Made by a program: the position numbers and the translations under genes. Positions 46,234-58,184 of a stretch of DNA of 64,000 nt are shown here, piece after piece (the stretch's first letter is position 1; the number at the start of each line of letters is the position of its first letter). A model generated the notes under the pieces. That model was not told the DNA's origin. It did not search any database and saw only the letters and a program-made list of their open reading frames with translations. Source of the DNA: Coleophoma eucalyptorum (lineage: Eukaryota; Ascomycota; Leotiomycetes; Helotiales; Dermateaceae); NCBI GenBank assembly GCA_026120035.1, contig JALRME010000002.1:2474726-2538725 (forward strand), in the 5' to 3' direction.

Positions 46234-49232
46234 CGCTGCCATACATTATGCACTACTAGTTCAAGGCAAGCCCGGCTCAGGTAAGCAAGCGGTAGAAGTC
46301 GGGGTCTAGAGAGTTCGGAGTCGAGAATGTGTAGATTCACGAAACAGACAAAGTTGAGGTTGAAGAGAAGAGAGAACTGAGGTGGGAAAGGGAGGGGAAG
46401 GGATGAGTATGCTTGAGGAGCGGTGACAAGCTGGAACGAACTGTTGCTGGTTTGATCAAGCGCCAAAACCGAAGATACCTTACCTTTTAATGCAGTGCGG
46501 TCAACCAGGCATGAATGGGCTGGGCTGATGGCGCGTTATTGCCAGAATGAAGGTGTGGTGGTATTCCGGGCACCTTAGATGTCAATAGTGCACAGGTTTA
46601 CAGGGAAGCGAGAACAATGGTCCAAGCCAAACAAGTGGCGAACAGGAAGAGCGGAGAGAGGGCAGAGGGCGAAGAAAGAGGAAATAGAGAGAAGAGAGCA
46701 CAAGAGCCAGAGCCGGGACCGGAGGCCAGAAGACCAGTGATCAGCGAGGCACAGCGTGAGAAAAGATGTCCAGGAATGTGTCCGTATCTGTAGATATCTT
46801 ATGGAAGAATGGCTCTATTCATCAGTGCACTATCGTATGATGTCTCCTCATCGTGCCTACTTTCTTGACTATCTTCTTCATCCCGTCTTCTCAAATTTCT
46901 TGCCGTTAGCAGATGTCGCAGCAGAGCGCTACGAGATAACGAGGAACACTGCAGTCATCATGGCGTCATGGCAAATGCCAAAGCGAGCCATGGCAATCTC
47001 GGATTCCCATGATTATGAAAGCACGTAAAGTGTTGCTACCCTGGGTAGTACACGTAGGTAAGGAGGCTGGAGAACGTCTCAGCACGACTGCTCTCTATCT
47101 TGGGTACCTTCGTACATCTATCTATATCTCGTTGCTCTTGCTGCGTTGTACTCGAGCAGGGGCTTCTCCCACCCTAGCCCGTCCGATGAAATCAAGATCC
47201 CACAGAAATCTCGATCCTCGGGGCTTTGGTTTGCCCATGGGCTAATCCTCAGCTCTGTGCGATATCATCGCAATCCATCTCATATCTGCCTGCCTTCCTT
47301 CGATGACCACCTGTACCTGGCTGGAACATGCACGGTACGTGGGGACCTGTACTACGAAACTCTTCAACCCTAGATCCCAAGCATCCAGGGAGTCTTTGAC
47401 TAGCAGTGACCAAAGGGTTTGCATTCCACTTCTTTGCCCCGCAAACAGAATTGCAATTACACTATAGTACATAAATCCCAACTGCCGACAACCACCCTTC
47501 GCGCTGTACTCCTGGCCACCTCGTCTATTGCTGTCTGGTCGGGCCCCATGGACGTAGATATATTACACCCCACCGCCGTACCATGCAGGTTTTGCCTTGG
47601 AGAGGGTCTTATTGCTTCGCCATCATGATTTTTGTCAAAGTGGAAATTCTTGAGGAGATTCTATTTAGCAGTGTTTTGATTGCCATTTTGCTATGCAAAA
47701 GAAAGATATGATGGTAAGTTAAGTTCACACCACGATGCTAAAGACCACGCGCTGCTAAACAGCATATTCTGAAGGCTTGGCTCATGTGAATGCATATCGG
47801 GTCTCAACTCCAGCACGCAAGAGAGCAATTTACATCTTGGCTGGGGGGGTTGTCCTTTGTCTTCTCACCATAGGAGGCCAGGTAGTGTTACATGGATTTC
47901 CCTTCTTGTACTTTCCTACACTGCCCCCAGTATCCTAGTTCGAAATTGCAGATACTCCGTGCAGCACAATGGGTCCTGCAGAGAAGCAAGAGGGAGCAAA
48001 GTTTCCATGCAAATACCAATGCGCAGAATTTCTCTGTTCAGGCCTCGAACTGCCGTTGTTTTCCTAGGAAATGGGGTCTGGGCATGCTCGAAGCTTCGAA
48101 AGTTGTGCGTGCAGAGATCCTCGGCTATCATCAATAACACACTGCCGTCGAGGTGTGTTCAGGACTGCTTAGACAGGCAGCTAAGCGGGTTGCATATCCT
48201 CGACTAGACAACGACGGGAAGATTATTATCAAATGAGCTTTCTTCACGGGATTTTTTGGTCTGTGTACGAGATGTGAAGTTAGCATGGTTACTGTCTGTG
48301 TGCTATGCTTGGCTCGTCAACTCGCGATTAGCGATGCCTCGATGTTGGTCGACGATCGATGTGGCCGCCACTTTCTGGCACTCTGTTATTCTGTCACTCT
48401 GTCGCTCTATCAATCTTTCACTAATTCACTCTGTCGCTCTGAAGAACCGCATTGATCTGACGGAAATGTATCCTAGGTCGAGATGATGACACTCGTACTT
48501 GCAGTAAGATCTTGCTTGAAAAGACCAGTGTTACAATACTGCACAACTTTTTACCGTCAAGAGCTGCCATCGAGGCATGGTCAAGAGAACTCGGCAAGCG
48601 AGCTGTCTAGCAGCAGCGATGTTCCCAGGAAGATCCAAAGATGTCTGAGATCGATAAGCTCTGCTTCCAACTTCTGCTCGGCTCCACAATGTCTTGCATT
48701 ATAGTGCTGCACGTTCAGAGCTCACAAGTGAACAGTCTTGGCCAAGATTCGACCTCAATTATCGGGGGCATGGTCACTGTATTCCTACTCCAGGGGCAGA
48801 CCTTAACAGAGATGACAGATCCCACCCAGAAGATGGATTCCTTGTAATGTCTCCTATTATGGCTGGGCTATGATAGGCCTCATTCAAGAACGACATGACA
48901 GCTCCACAGGTGAATGGGCAAAGGTTTTGTCGCCGGTATTAGTTTCTTTACCCGCGGAACCTTCTTTTAGCCCACTATAGATCGGATGCCATAGTCAGTA
49001 GCGTTTTATTGCAATTAATCGGCGGCCGGGAGAGCTAGCGTGCTTTTCCCACATCAAAATTGAGACCTTGAATCCAACGGTCGGGCCTCTCCTTTGGTGA
49101 GCGCGGACTGAACTTTCTGTAGATATCAATCCCGCTATCCCCTTGAGACGGATGGTAGCATAGCTTCCCCAATCTACTAAGCTGCGTGTATTTGCGCCTC
49201 AGAATCTGATATAAAATCCGATCTCGACTTTT
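46234..49232. promoter_or_regulatory. 3 kb divergent spacer, heme-oxygenase-like / RGS-LOV
   Basis: Two genes are transcribed outward from this region, so both promoters lie in it. No gene is supportable; the best open frame has 116 codons and no features. A degenerate CTCTGT-rich stretch occurs at about 48370-48445. The length is large relative to the other divergent pairs here (314-501 bp), which suggests elaborate regulation or an undetected non-coding transcript. Confidence 0.5.
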
Positions 49233-51516
49233 ATGGAGCCAAATTCTGCTACGAGTAGTCCTACTATTCGGGATCTAAGATTATCTTTGAATTTCAAGTC
49301 TCAACACAACGATCTCAACGATCTGACGCAGACTATGGAGGAGGCTTTCAGCTCCAAGTCGTCCCTGCTAGTCACACAAGAGAACGACTCAGACGAGGGG
49401 GCTTTCTTCGATCTTAATCCTCCAGCTCCCGATGCAAGTTTTGTCAATATAGAGCAGCAGCTCTCACGTCTCTTCTCAGCTGAGCATTTCCATTTCATTC
49501 TGAGTGACCACTCACTCTTCCATCGCTTCTCTGCCTTTCTCAACCGCTATCGGCCATATCTGGTTCCAACTTTAGTGCGGTATCTAGAGATGAGAAAGGT
49601 CCACAAGGCTCTTGAGTATGCAAATGCCGTTGCAAGGAACATTCGCTGGCCGTCACAATCAGATCACTATAAATTCTCTGGTCTCGGCGTTGCCTCGACT
49701 GATGTTAGGTTTGACGATTTTGCAAAAAAGGAATTGCAATTGCTCGTAAGCGAAGCTGTGCCTGCCTTTTGCACCTATACCTTAGTCGACACGGTTGTCG
49801 ATTGTGTTGCTAGAGATATCACTGGCCAGGGCATTCCGGTATTTCGAGAGCTTATGGGCGAGCTAGCAGAGGTCTTCTGCCTGACAGATCCATCGCTGCA
49901 TGACAATCCCATTATATACGCCTCTGAGGGTCCGTTGCTAAAAAGCCTCCCACCGCCTCGTGTGCTATATAGCAGCAGTATCAACACTTCGCTAACTTAG
50001 AGTGTGCATACAGAATTTCACAGAACTACTCAATATGGAACCAGCTATGCAATTGATCGGAACTGTCGCTTTTTACAAGGTAAGGCTTTTCTTTTTCGAA
50101 CCCAAGCCAAATCCAACTGCAGTGCTACGATCAATGTTCGTGTTTCATGAGTTGAGCGGTGATAGAACAACATAAAGGTCAACTGTCTTCAGTTATCACC
50201 GCGCGATGCAGAGTAACAACGCGTGTCATTCAACTTGCTTTCATGTGAACTCAGTAAGGCCTGCGTTTCTGGCGGGGCAAGAGGGTGCCGCATAGGAGAG
50301 CTTTTTAAGTCCTAGTTACAATCCTGACATTGATACAGGTCCTGGAACTGACAAAAATACGACGCTGAGGTTGGCACAAGCTATAGCCCGTGGGGAAGAA
50401 TCTCACGAGACCCTTTTGAATTACCGCCGAGACGGGACCCCATTCGTCAACCTGCTCATGTGTGCACCCCTGTATGATGATAAAGGAGTGGTGCGGTATT
50501 TTATAGGTGCCCAAGTCGATGTCACAGGCCTAGTAGAGGAAGGAAGAGGTATTGAGTCATTTCGAATGCTTCTGCAAAATGATGAGCAGCTAAAACCGGA
50601 TACTGAACAGCCTCAGAAACTCAATGGGAGCAATAAAGCTGCATACTTCAATTCAAGGGCACAACAATCGCTAGCAAAACTGCAGGAATTGGGTATGATG
50701 TTCAGCCAAGATGAATCAGAAATTGTCTGCAAAAACAGCCGATGTGCAGACGACACAAGTTCCATTTCGAATGGAGTGGTTCCAAGTGTGAAGAATAGGA
50801 ACCAAGGGAAAAGAATTATCGGCACAGAGCAGCCCGACCTTGGAAATGGCTTTGCACAGCCAGGAATCGGCAATGGGCCAAGAAGCAGCTCACTCCCAGG
50901 TGTATATAGGCATTACTTACTGGTAAGACCTTATCCCTCGCTACAGATCATCTTCGTCTCGCCATCATTGCGACTGCCTGGTATCCTACGAACTCATCTC
51001 TTTTCCAAACTTGGAGGGCCATCGCAAACCATGTCGGCTCTTGAGGATGCCCTGCGAGACGGTGCTTCCGTTACAGCAAAAGTACTTTGGCTTCCAAAGA
51101 AGTCCCAAGCAGGCGAACGAGGTCGTGGGCCAGCCGAGGTGAAACCTAGATACATCAGATGTACACCGCTTCTTGGATCAGATGATCGAGTGGGGGTTTG
51201 GATGATTATCCTGGTCCCCGTCGATGGAAATGATAGTAATGGCTTTCGAGGCCTGGACATGGTTGATGATCTGGCTGCGGAAAGCAAAAGATTCGGCATG
51301 TATTCGAGAGCAGAATCCAGGGTGCGGGCACAATCTGTAAGCTCGAAAGCCAGAAGTGTCAATGGTGATTATGATGAAGGGCAGGGGCTTGCGAAGAAGT
51401 CCAGCTCGGCAACGGTCTCGAGGCTGGGAGTGAAATATGAGTTGGCCTCGGAATCCGACGACGACAAGCTGCTCTATGCTGAATACATGAGAGGTTCTTC
51501 TGTGGCTGGCGAATAG
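49233..51516 (+). CDS. RGS-LOV blue-light photoreceptor-type protein, 646 aa
   Basis: Fusion of a regulator-of-G-protein-signalling domain with a flavin-binding LOV domain. Exons: 49233-49929, 50014-50079 and 50339-51516 (introns 84 and 259 nt). RGS-like helices cover about residues 60-190 (LSRLFSAEHFHFILSDHSLF, LVRYLEMRKVHKALEYANAV). The LOV domain runs from FCLTDPSLHDNPIIYASEEF through RNCRFLQG, with photoadduct Cys near residue 250. It continues with LLNYRRDGTPFVNLLMCAPL and IGAQVDVT, retaining the Asn, Asn and Gln that hold the flavin ring. The C-terminal half has a further PAS-like section (HYLLVRPYPSLQIIFVSPSL, VWMIILVPVDG). In fungal RGS-LOV proteins light drives membrane association through the LOV domain; the same role here is inferred. 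The first donor (GTCCGT) is weak. Confidence 0.93.
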
Positions 51517-54500
51517 GCTAAAGGAAGTAGAGAAGAGAAGTGCCGAACTAAATATCGGCAGGTAGCTGTGGTTTAAACTAGTCAAAATATACCCCTGGTT
51601 CGTTTGTTGCTTTAGTGATTCTTTCCAGAATCAAGCGAGGTTGGGATGTTGGGTGTAACATTCGTTTGGATATATTGGCAAGTAGTAGACTGACTAGGTG
51701 ATCCATTCTGATGAAGATTGTGGCTTGCTCGCAGTGAGGGATTATAAGAAATATCCAGACTTCTGTCTGCAACCTCCATAGGCTGGTAGGGTCTGCAAGG
51801 GCATACGAATCCAAGACAATAGACATGCTATGCTGCCTTTGCCCTTGGTGCCTTATTCATTAGCAACAGTCCTTACTCTGAGGGGTTCTTTTGCTGGCTT
51901 TACAGCCCCAGTGTTTCGTTGCAAGCCTGCTCCCAATTTCACCCGACATAAGGATCGAGTAAGATCAATTCAGGCCGGTAATTGAAGTTACAGTTGCAGT
52001 CTTGCAGAGAAAAAGGAGGGTTTATGACGCAAGTTTTATACAGAGATAGATGAGGATAGAGGATGTGGTCTACTTGAAACGGTGGGGAGGATAAAGTGGA
52101 GTGAGACTCAGGTGCAAGGGTTGTGACTTTTCGAGCCAACAACTCAAAAGGACCCACTACTACCACCATCCTACATCCACCTCTCACAACATATCGTCTA
52201 GGACAATTGGACATGTACACTTTCAGCTGTGTATGCATCAATCCAGAACTGGCTGGCCGGCATTTGTGGTGGGTAAGCATAGTTTTTGATTAAGGGCTGG
52301 CAAGAGCGACCCTTAGCAAATGCTCTTTTCCCTCATAAGCAATCTTGCAAAAGCTATAATAAGGTGCAAGTCCAGTGTATCTGCTGAGAATCATAAGAGG
52401 CTCAGTGATGAAGCCATGGGAATCCTATAAATCCAGCCAAAAAGCTGCAGTTGACCGATTTGTGCACAATGCATGCCTCAGCTTCGAAAGATGAGACCCG
52501 CGGATGGATACATGGCTAATAACCGAACAAGAAAGATCGCCTGCCTAATCTACCACATTGTAGTGCTACAAGATCGGCTAGGCTAGGATTGCCAAGATAA
52601 TTCGAGATTTGCGCGAAGGGTGATGATTAAAGGTCTTAGAGACCGCCTTGGAGACCACCAGATAACGGACTCTTCTGTAGAGAATTACTTACTAGTTCCG
52701 GATGTGTCCACCCTATAGTGTTCACCGACACTCTCGTATTTGGATGCCAAAAACTCCTTGTAAATCCAGAGTAGGTTAAGCAATGAGTTGTGGCTGACAG
52801 CCCCAGTGGCACTGAAAAGTGCGCCATCAGAAGTAGTAAAGACTTAGGCGGTAAAGGCGAGCGAAATACGAGAAGCCACTATTATGTGTCAGCATACCTA
52901 TGTACAGTAAATAATAACTTGACAGATCAATTATCATGTTTAGCAGGACGGGGTGCGTTGCTTGGCCAGCAGCGTGCGCAGGCAAGCAGGAAGTCGGCAT
53001 GAATGCGCCTTGAGCAGGAACTAAGCGGAAGCTGGCATGAACGCCTTAGACAACAAATGCGGTATGTTCGCCTCTGGAATCCGGAAGAGGTCAGCATCGG
53101 CAATAACGGTATCACCAGTATAATTATTCTGCTGTGCAGCCCACAAGTTTTCTTGTTGGTGATTCCTGTGTGATTACATATCCTAGGTTTGTAAAACTGC
53201 ATGTGGCCACCGGACACTACTCGGGTAGCTCCCGCAACAAGTATAGCACCTTATTCTGACTTCAGGTACTTGTGCCCAATGGAGTTACAATATGTCTAGA
53301 AACCAATCTGGCAGAGAAAGGGTAATCAAGTGCCAACGGCATAATCTGGACGGATTTCATGAAATTCTAGATGTGGAAAAGCTAGTCTATCAACTCTATT
53401 CACATTCAGTATAAAAATAAGCAGCAGCTTGATGCTGACAGTCTGTGTTGAAAACAATACATTCCACAAGAACAAAAGCTCTTGATGCATATTTTGCCAT
53501 CGCATAAAATCCATGTATGTAGATTCCAGCAACCCGAAAAGACCAAGGGCTTGGAAATCTGATACAACCCAAACCTGGGTTGTCAGGTGCCACAAAGCTT
53601 CTACCAGAAGGAGTTTTCCACGCGCGTCAGAAATGATTGCAACACATAGATCGCGTGCAGTAACTTCGGACACAGCAGCATACCCCTTGAGATGTGTCCC
53701 GGCTGGTAGGTAGAATGCCTTGGCTGGCAACTCAGCCAGGCGGATATTGGGCGGTCGCGTTCATCAGAGCTACTAATGCGAGCCATCACCATAGATGACG
53801 GCTGCGAGATGAAGCAAAGACGACAATGAGTGGGAGGTAAAATTGGTGATTGCAATTTTCGTTCACTTGCGTACATAGCTAGAGGAGAGAAACAGCTATT
53901 TGCGGTGCTCAAAGGTTGCGTGATGTCGTGCTTCGTGATACTCGGTTATGAGTTTTGCGTTGTGAGAAACGAGCCTTGACACACTGGTCGGTGCAGATGA
54001 GACTGCATAGGGCGCCTCTTGCAGAGCTTTGTCCATTCGGATCTATTTGAAGAAAAAAATCAGTCTGTGTTTGGGATAAAGAAGGTTCGTGAGGGCATGA
54101 TTCGGCACGTCCGAGATGAGCTGGGTTCGTGGGTGGGAGGCAACAAGAGGACAATAACCTTGATCAACACCTGAGACTTTCAAGATGCGACCGAGCTGAT
54201 GTTGAAGACGAGAGTGAGAAGCAAGCAAGCAACACGCAGGCAGGCAGCCAGCCAGCCAGCCAGTGCAGGGGAGCCCGCCCCTTTCTCCGTTCGCCTATCA
54301 CTGCCTACATTCCTTCCTTCTCCGATAAGGCAAGATAAGGATAAGGTAAGGCGTCCTTCGACTTCGAAGTCCAGGTTCAGCAGCAACACCGCCACAATCA
54401 CAATCCGCAATTGTAGTTGTTGCCACCACATCTCGCTTGAATCCACTCGGATTTTGAAACATTGCCGGAACCCAAAGGCAGATTAAGAACAGGGGTGACT

Positions 54501-54663
54501 CACCAGCTCAGGCAGAAGCACCATCCCAGCAGCCTTGTTTCAACTGAGCCCAATTTCCCATTCGACCTTCGCTCTGAACGCGAACGAGCATGAGATGAAC
54601 GACGAACGCTGGAAACCGGATGCGTGGTTTGTAGTATCGTACGTGTTACCGGAATCGCGGGCA
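51517..54663. other. Gene-poor region
   Basis: 3.1 kb beyond the RGS-LOV stop. Open frames up to 134 codons occur (minus strand, 53326-53730) but have no family motif or splice continuity. Four-base repeats occur at 54217-54263. I see no gene. Confidence 0.55.
54217..54263. repeat. AAGC / CAGG / CAGC tetranucleotide repeats
   Basis: Three short consecutive tetranucleotide arrays (AAGC, then CAGG, then CAGC) over 47 bases. They sit about 400 bp beyond the 3' end of the candidate micro-gene. Simple slippage repeat; no function claimed. Confidence 0.8.
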
Positions 54664-54865
54664 TTATTTGCCATAGTCAGTATCCTTGGTTTGTGGTTCT
54701 TCTTGACGACTACCATAACCTGCATTTACGATTAGCTGGTAGCACAGAAAAGGGAATGGAATAATGATTATTTGACTTACCGGTATCCTTGGGTGGCCAT
54801 GAAGATGGTTTGGGCTTTGGTTTGTCGAAGTCGGAGAGCTCCATGAAGGCGCCGGAGGTGTTCAT
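54664..54865 (-). CDS. Candidate two-exon micro-gene, 46 aa
   Basis: Exon 1 (54865-54781) starts with ATG and encodes MNTSGAFMELSDFDKPKPKP followed by SSWPPKDT. A GTAAGT donor at 54780, a GCTAAT-like branch site and a GCAG acceptor define a 61-nt intron. Exon 2 (54719-54664) continues in frame with GYGSRQEEPQTKDTDYGK and stops. Upstream, on the same strand, a TATATATA box lies about 180 bp before the ATG, followed by a pyrimidine-rich leader-like stretch. This ordered set (TATA box, leader, ATG, canonical intron, in-frame join) is unlikely to be pure chance but does not prove coding. The peptide is hydrophilic, Pro/Lys-rich, with no signal peptide. I do not recognise a family. It could instead be the first exons of a longer transcript, since another GTGAGT donor follows near 54497. 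Confidence 0.42.
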
Positions 54866-55046
54866 GTTGACGATGTCCCAAAGGTAGAAGCGGCTTTAAC
54901 TATCTAGTTGTAGAAGTGCAGCAATTGAGTCGAGGAAGTATGCTGCTAGCGATGCTGAATACGGAGCGTACTAATAATGCAAGAGGAAGTGAGACAGTGA
55001 TGGGATGCGGGAGGAAAGTTCCTGGAGGTCGAGGCTGCGCATAGAG

Positions 55047-55054
55047 TATATATA
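55047..55054 (-). promoter_or_regulatory. TATA box upstream of the candidate micro-gene
   Basis: TATATATA on a GC-mixed background, 182 bp upstream of the ATG at 54865 and followed downstream (minus strand) by a C/T-rich leader-like stretch. Strong TATA boxes are uncommon in the other promoters of this window. Confidence 0.45.
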
Positions 55055-56556
55055 GAAGGACAAATGTAAGGGAAGGAGGGCTCTGTGTGAAATCGCAGGA
55101 TGTTGCCATGGGGAAGTCATGTCATGTAAAGTAATGTAAATATGACTGTCTGACGAAGCTGCTTCGGTAACTGAGTTGGGCAAAGCCAAGGGAAGCAAAG
55201 GACAGCCAGTCTACCTGGGTAGAGGCATGGCTAGGGCTGAGTTGTGCTTTGCTTTACTTTGCTTTGCTGTGTTGCGTTGCGCTGTACTATGCGACTACAT
55301 ACATTATGCTATGCTCGCTTCGATATGGGATGGGATGTCTGGTATGGTTGCCATGTGTGGCCGTCTTGCTGCCTTGAATCTGCCTGGTAGGATGGCTGGG
55401 ATGCAATGCCGATAGACTGAATCCCCTTGGATCCGTCCCAAGTCGCCATTCAACATCAGACCTATTGGACTCGTCAAGGTCCCAGGTTGCAGGTCCAACC
55501 GTGCGCCCAGCTCAGCTACGGTAAGAATACATAGCCTCCGGGCATGGCACATGCCTGCACCTTCACAGGGCAGGAAAGAGGGCGAGCGACTGGAGCTACT
55601 GGACAGCTTGGAGATAGTGGATGGGAAGGGATGAGACGGACAAAAAGCAAGCGGAAGAGTTTACGGTACCTATCTTTGGCAAACTGCTAGCTGACCGACT
55701 GTCAAGTTTGGCGGTACAGTACCTACCTACCAACCTAGGTATGTTGGACCTTGGGGCTCGAAAAATGCACGATGATGCCGAGAGATGATCATTTTCCAAG
55801 TGATGCGGGTGGGCGGATAGGGCAATTGAAGCGATAATCCACAATCCACAAGCTACAAACCTCATCCGCAGTGCCAGTTCAGCGGACGGGCAAACGAGCG
55901 AACAGGAAGTGGCAGAGACAGCCGGTGGAATCGGGGCAGAACAGGGCGTAACGAAAGTTCTGGAGGCGAAGACCAGGATCAGGTCAGGGCATATTCACGA
56001 GCCTGTGGCCCCGCCCAGGATGGGTTGGTTGCATCAGAATGATGTGCTTGTGCAGGTTGCGTGCAGGTGTAAGGAGGATGGATACAGCAGGATAACAAGA
56101 ATAGGGGTGCAGTTCTCCCCAAGTAGTACAGGGCGGTCCTGTACAGGCCTGTGTGGACTAGGGCGTGGAGGCAGCGCAGTGGAGGGAGCAGGCTTCCATG
56201 ACATGACATGCTTCTAGAAGGCTACTCCGAATTGTGCCAGGTTCTGTTGGCTGAAGCCCCATGTCCGTAACTGCGGAGCTGGTCCTCGGCCCTCGATCAT
56301 CAATCCTGTGCTGCATGTTGATCGTTGATCGCGACCCAACCAATCTATGCGAAAAGACGAGGCGAGCAAAGAGCGACGAGGCCAAAGTAGCGAGAAGCAA
56401 GGTACAGGACCTCATGATGAGACGAGACGGGTCCGAGTCCAGTCATGTTCAGAGCAGGTCGTACGAACTGCGAACTGCTGTACGGCAGTCCATATCGAGG
56501 AGAAGTGAGGCATGCCAGGTACCTACGATACGAGCACAATGCGTCGTGCTCAGGGG

Positions 56557-56586
56557 TCAGCAGCCAGCAGTCAGCAGTCAGCAGTC
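56557..56586. repeat. AGTCAGC 7-mer tandem repeat
   Basis: About four imperfect copies of a 7-base unit in tandem. Low-complexity sequence in a gene-poor region; no function claimed. Confidence 0.7.
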
Positions 56587-57330
56587 TAGAATCAGGAGTC
56601 AAGAGCCTGGAGTCCCAAGGGATAACAGAGTGTTTGCTTTTGGATGGGTTGATGATACAATTCGAAAGTCTGTTGCCTTATTGGTACATAGGTAAATTGT
56701 CAGAGACAATTGGTATGGCAGCTTCGGTAGAGACGGGAGAGACCAAATATACCGCAGCAGAAGCAAACAAATGGCGCAAGCCAGCAAGCCGGGCGCACCA
56801 CAATATGGAAGGTACTGGGCTACAGGCTTGCAGGCTGCAGGCTGCAGCTGCAGCAGTGATCGGCGGGTGAGGCTGAACGACACCCACGAGCAGCGGACTG
56901 TACATACAGTGCTGCTGCTGTTGCTTTCGTACATACTACGCGCAGTGCTACTTACTTACTGTACGAAAATACTTACTTCCCGTACTATGCTGTTGAGCCA
57001 CCACACTCCTTCGACATGCTGGGTCTGGCTCTGAATCTGGGTCTGAGTCTGGGTCCGGGAAGGCCGGCAGTACGGAAAATGCCTGCTGGTTGGGTACCAT
57101 CTCGCTGGACCCGGGGCGTTACTTGCGGTGTACTCCGTGAAGGGGGCAGCTGCAGACACGAAGAACAAACAAGCTCTTCGGTACGGGACATTACATCAGA
57201 TACCTCACCGAGGGAACCTGTTCTCACTCTCCACACCCACACATCTCTGCTCGGCCTCAGACTCAACGCTCGCCCTTCTTCTTCGCTGTCCTTGCCCCTT
57301 TGCACCCACGGTCCTGTCTTGACTGGTATG

Positions 57331-57360
57331 GTCTTGTCTTGTCTTGTCTTGTCTTGTCTT
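57331..57360. repeat. (GTCTT)6 pentanucleotide microsatellite
   Basis: Six perfect tandem copies of GTCTT, followed by a partial GTCT. It lies within the pyrimidine-rich tract at 57200-57640. Likely length-polymorphic between strains. Confidence 0.9.
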
Positions 57361-58184
57361 GTCTCGGGCAACCAACCCCTGCTAACTATCCTACCTACTG
57401 CACTCGAACTCGAACACCCGCCCACCCGCCCGCTCCCATCCAACGATCACAGTATCGCGTCCACCCTCGTCCTTCCTCGTTCCTTGTCGCCCACAATAGC
57501 TCAACGTATTTCAAGGCGTCTTGCTGCTGTACGCCTTTTATCTCTGACTCTGCTGACGTAGGCTTTACTATCTTTACTTTATTTTACTTTACCCTACGTT
57601 GCTTTCGTTTCCATTCCATCATCTATGGGGAATAAGCGCCACGCAATAGCAACTTGCCTCCTTCCATTGATCGGCGCCTTAAGCCTTGGCTTAAGCTAAC
57701 TAACCCTTGCCTCAGACCTCAATCCCTCTCTACCACCACTCTGGTCCCTGCATAAGGCATGAGGGATGACCTTAAACATGACCACCTCATCATTCCGACT
57801 TCCAATGTTCCTCACTTCTCACCAATCCAGAATATGCCGCACCATTATTTTTAAGTCAAGCTTTCCACAATCAATCCTCTTGCTCTATGCATTCCACTCT
57901 CGCTCTTTTCTGACAATCTGTTCAACATATTGCATCTCATACCAGAAGTCTGACCTACCTCTCCTAGCAGTCTTTGATGCTTCAGTGTGCCTCGCACCGT
58001 GACGGCCGGTTGATTGTTTATACATTTTGATTTGGCCAATTCCATGTCCCTACACTGCCTTTCTACAGACGCTCCCACATATTATATATTCAGATATCAA
58101 AAACAGTCACATACACCTTTCCAAGCCCTATATATCACATGAAGAGTATTGCTGATCTTAAAGCAGGCGTTACTCCTCGCCCAG

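Larger units (their letters stand above)
54866..58184. other. Gene-poor region with low-complexity repeats
   Basis: 3.3 kb between the micro-gene and the 3' end of the Zn2Cys6 gene. It includes AGTCAGC-type 7-mers at 56557-56586 and a GTCTT array at 57331-57360. From about 57200 to 57640 the + strand is strikingly C/T-rich, like the 5' leaders elsewhere in this window, but no convincing coding frame follows before the convergent gene; the ATG at 57626 opens only 24 codons. A non-coding or very short transcript is possible. Confidence 0.5.

Noticed and set aside
53326..53730. 134-codon minus-strand frame
   Set aside because: Isolated, not preceded by promoter-like sequence, no recognisable motif, and hydrophobic pattern not consistent with any domain I know.
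57016..57561. 181-codon + strand frame
   Set aside because: Composition follows the C/T-rich tract and GTCTT repeat (Leu/Ser/Cys runs); no domain.
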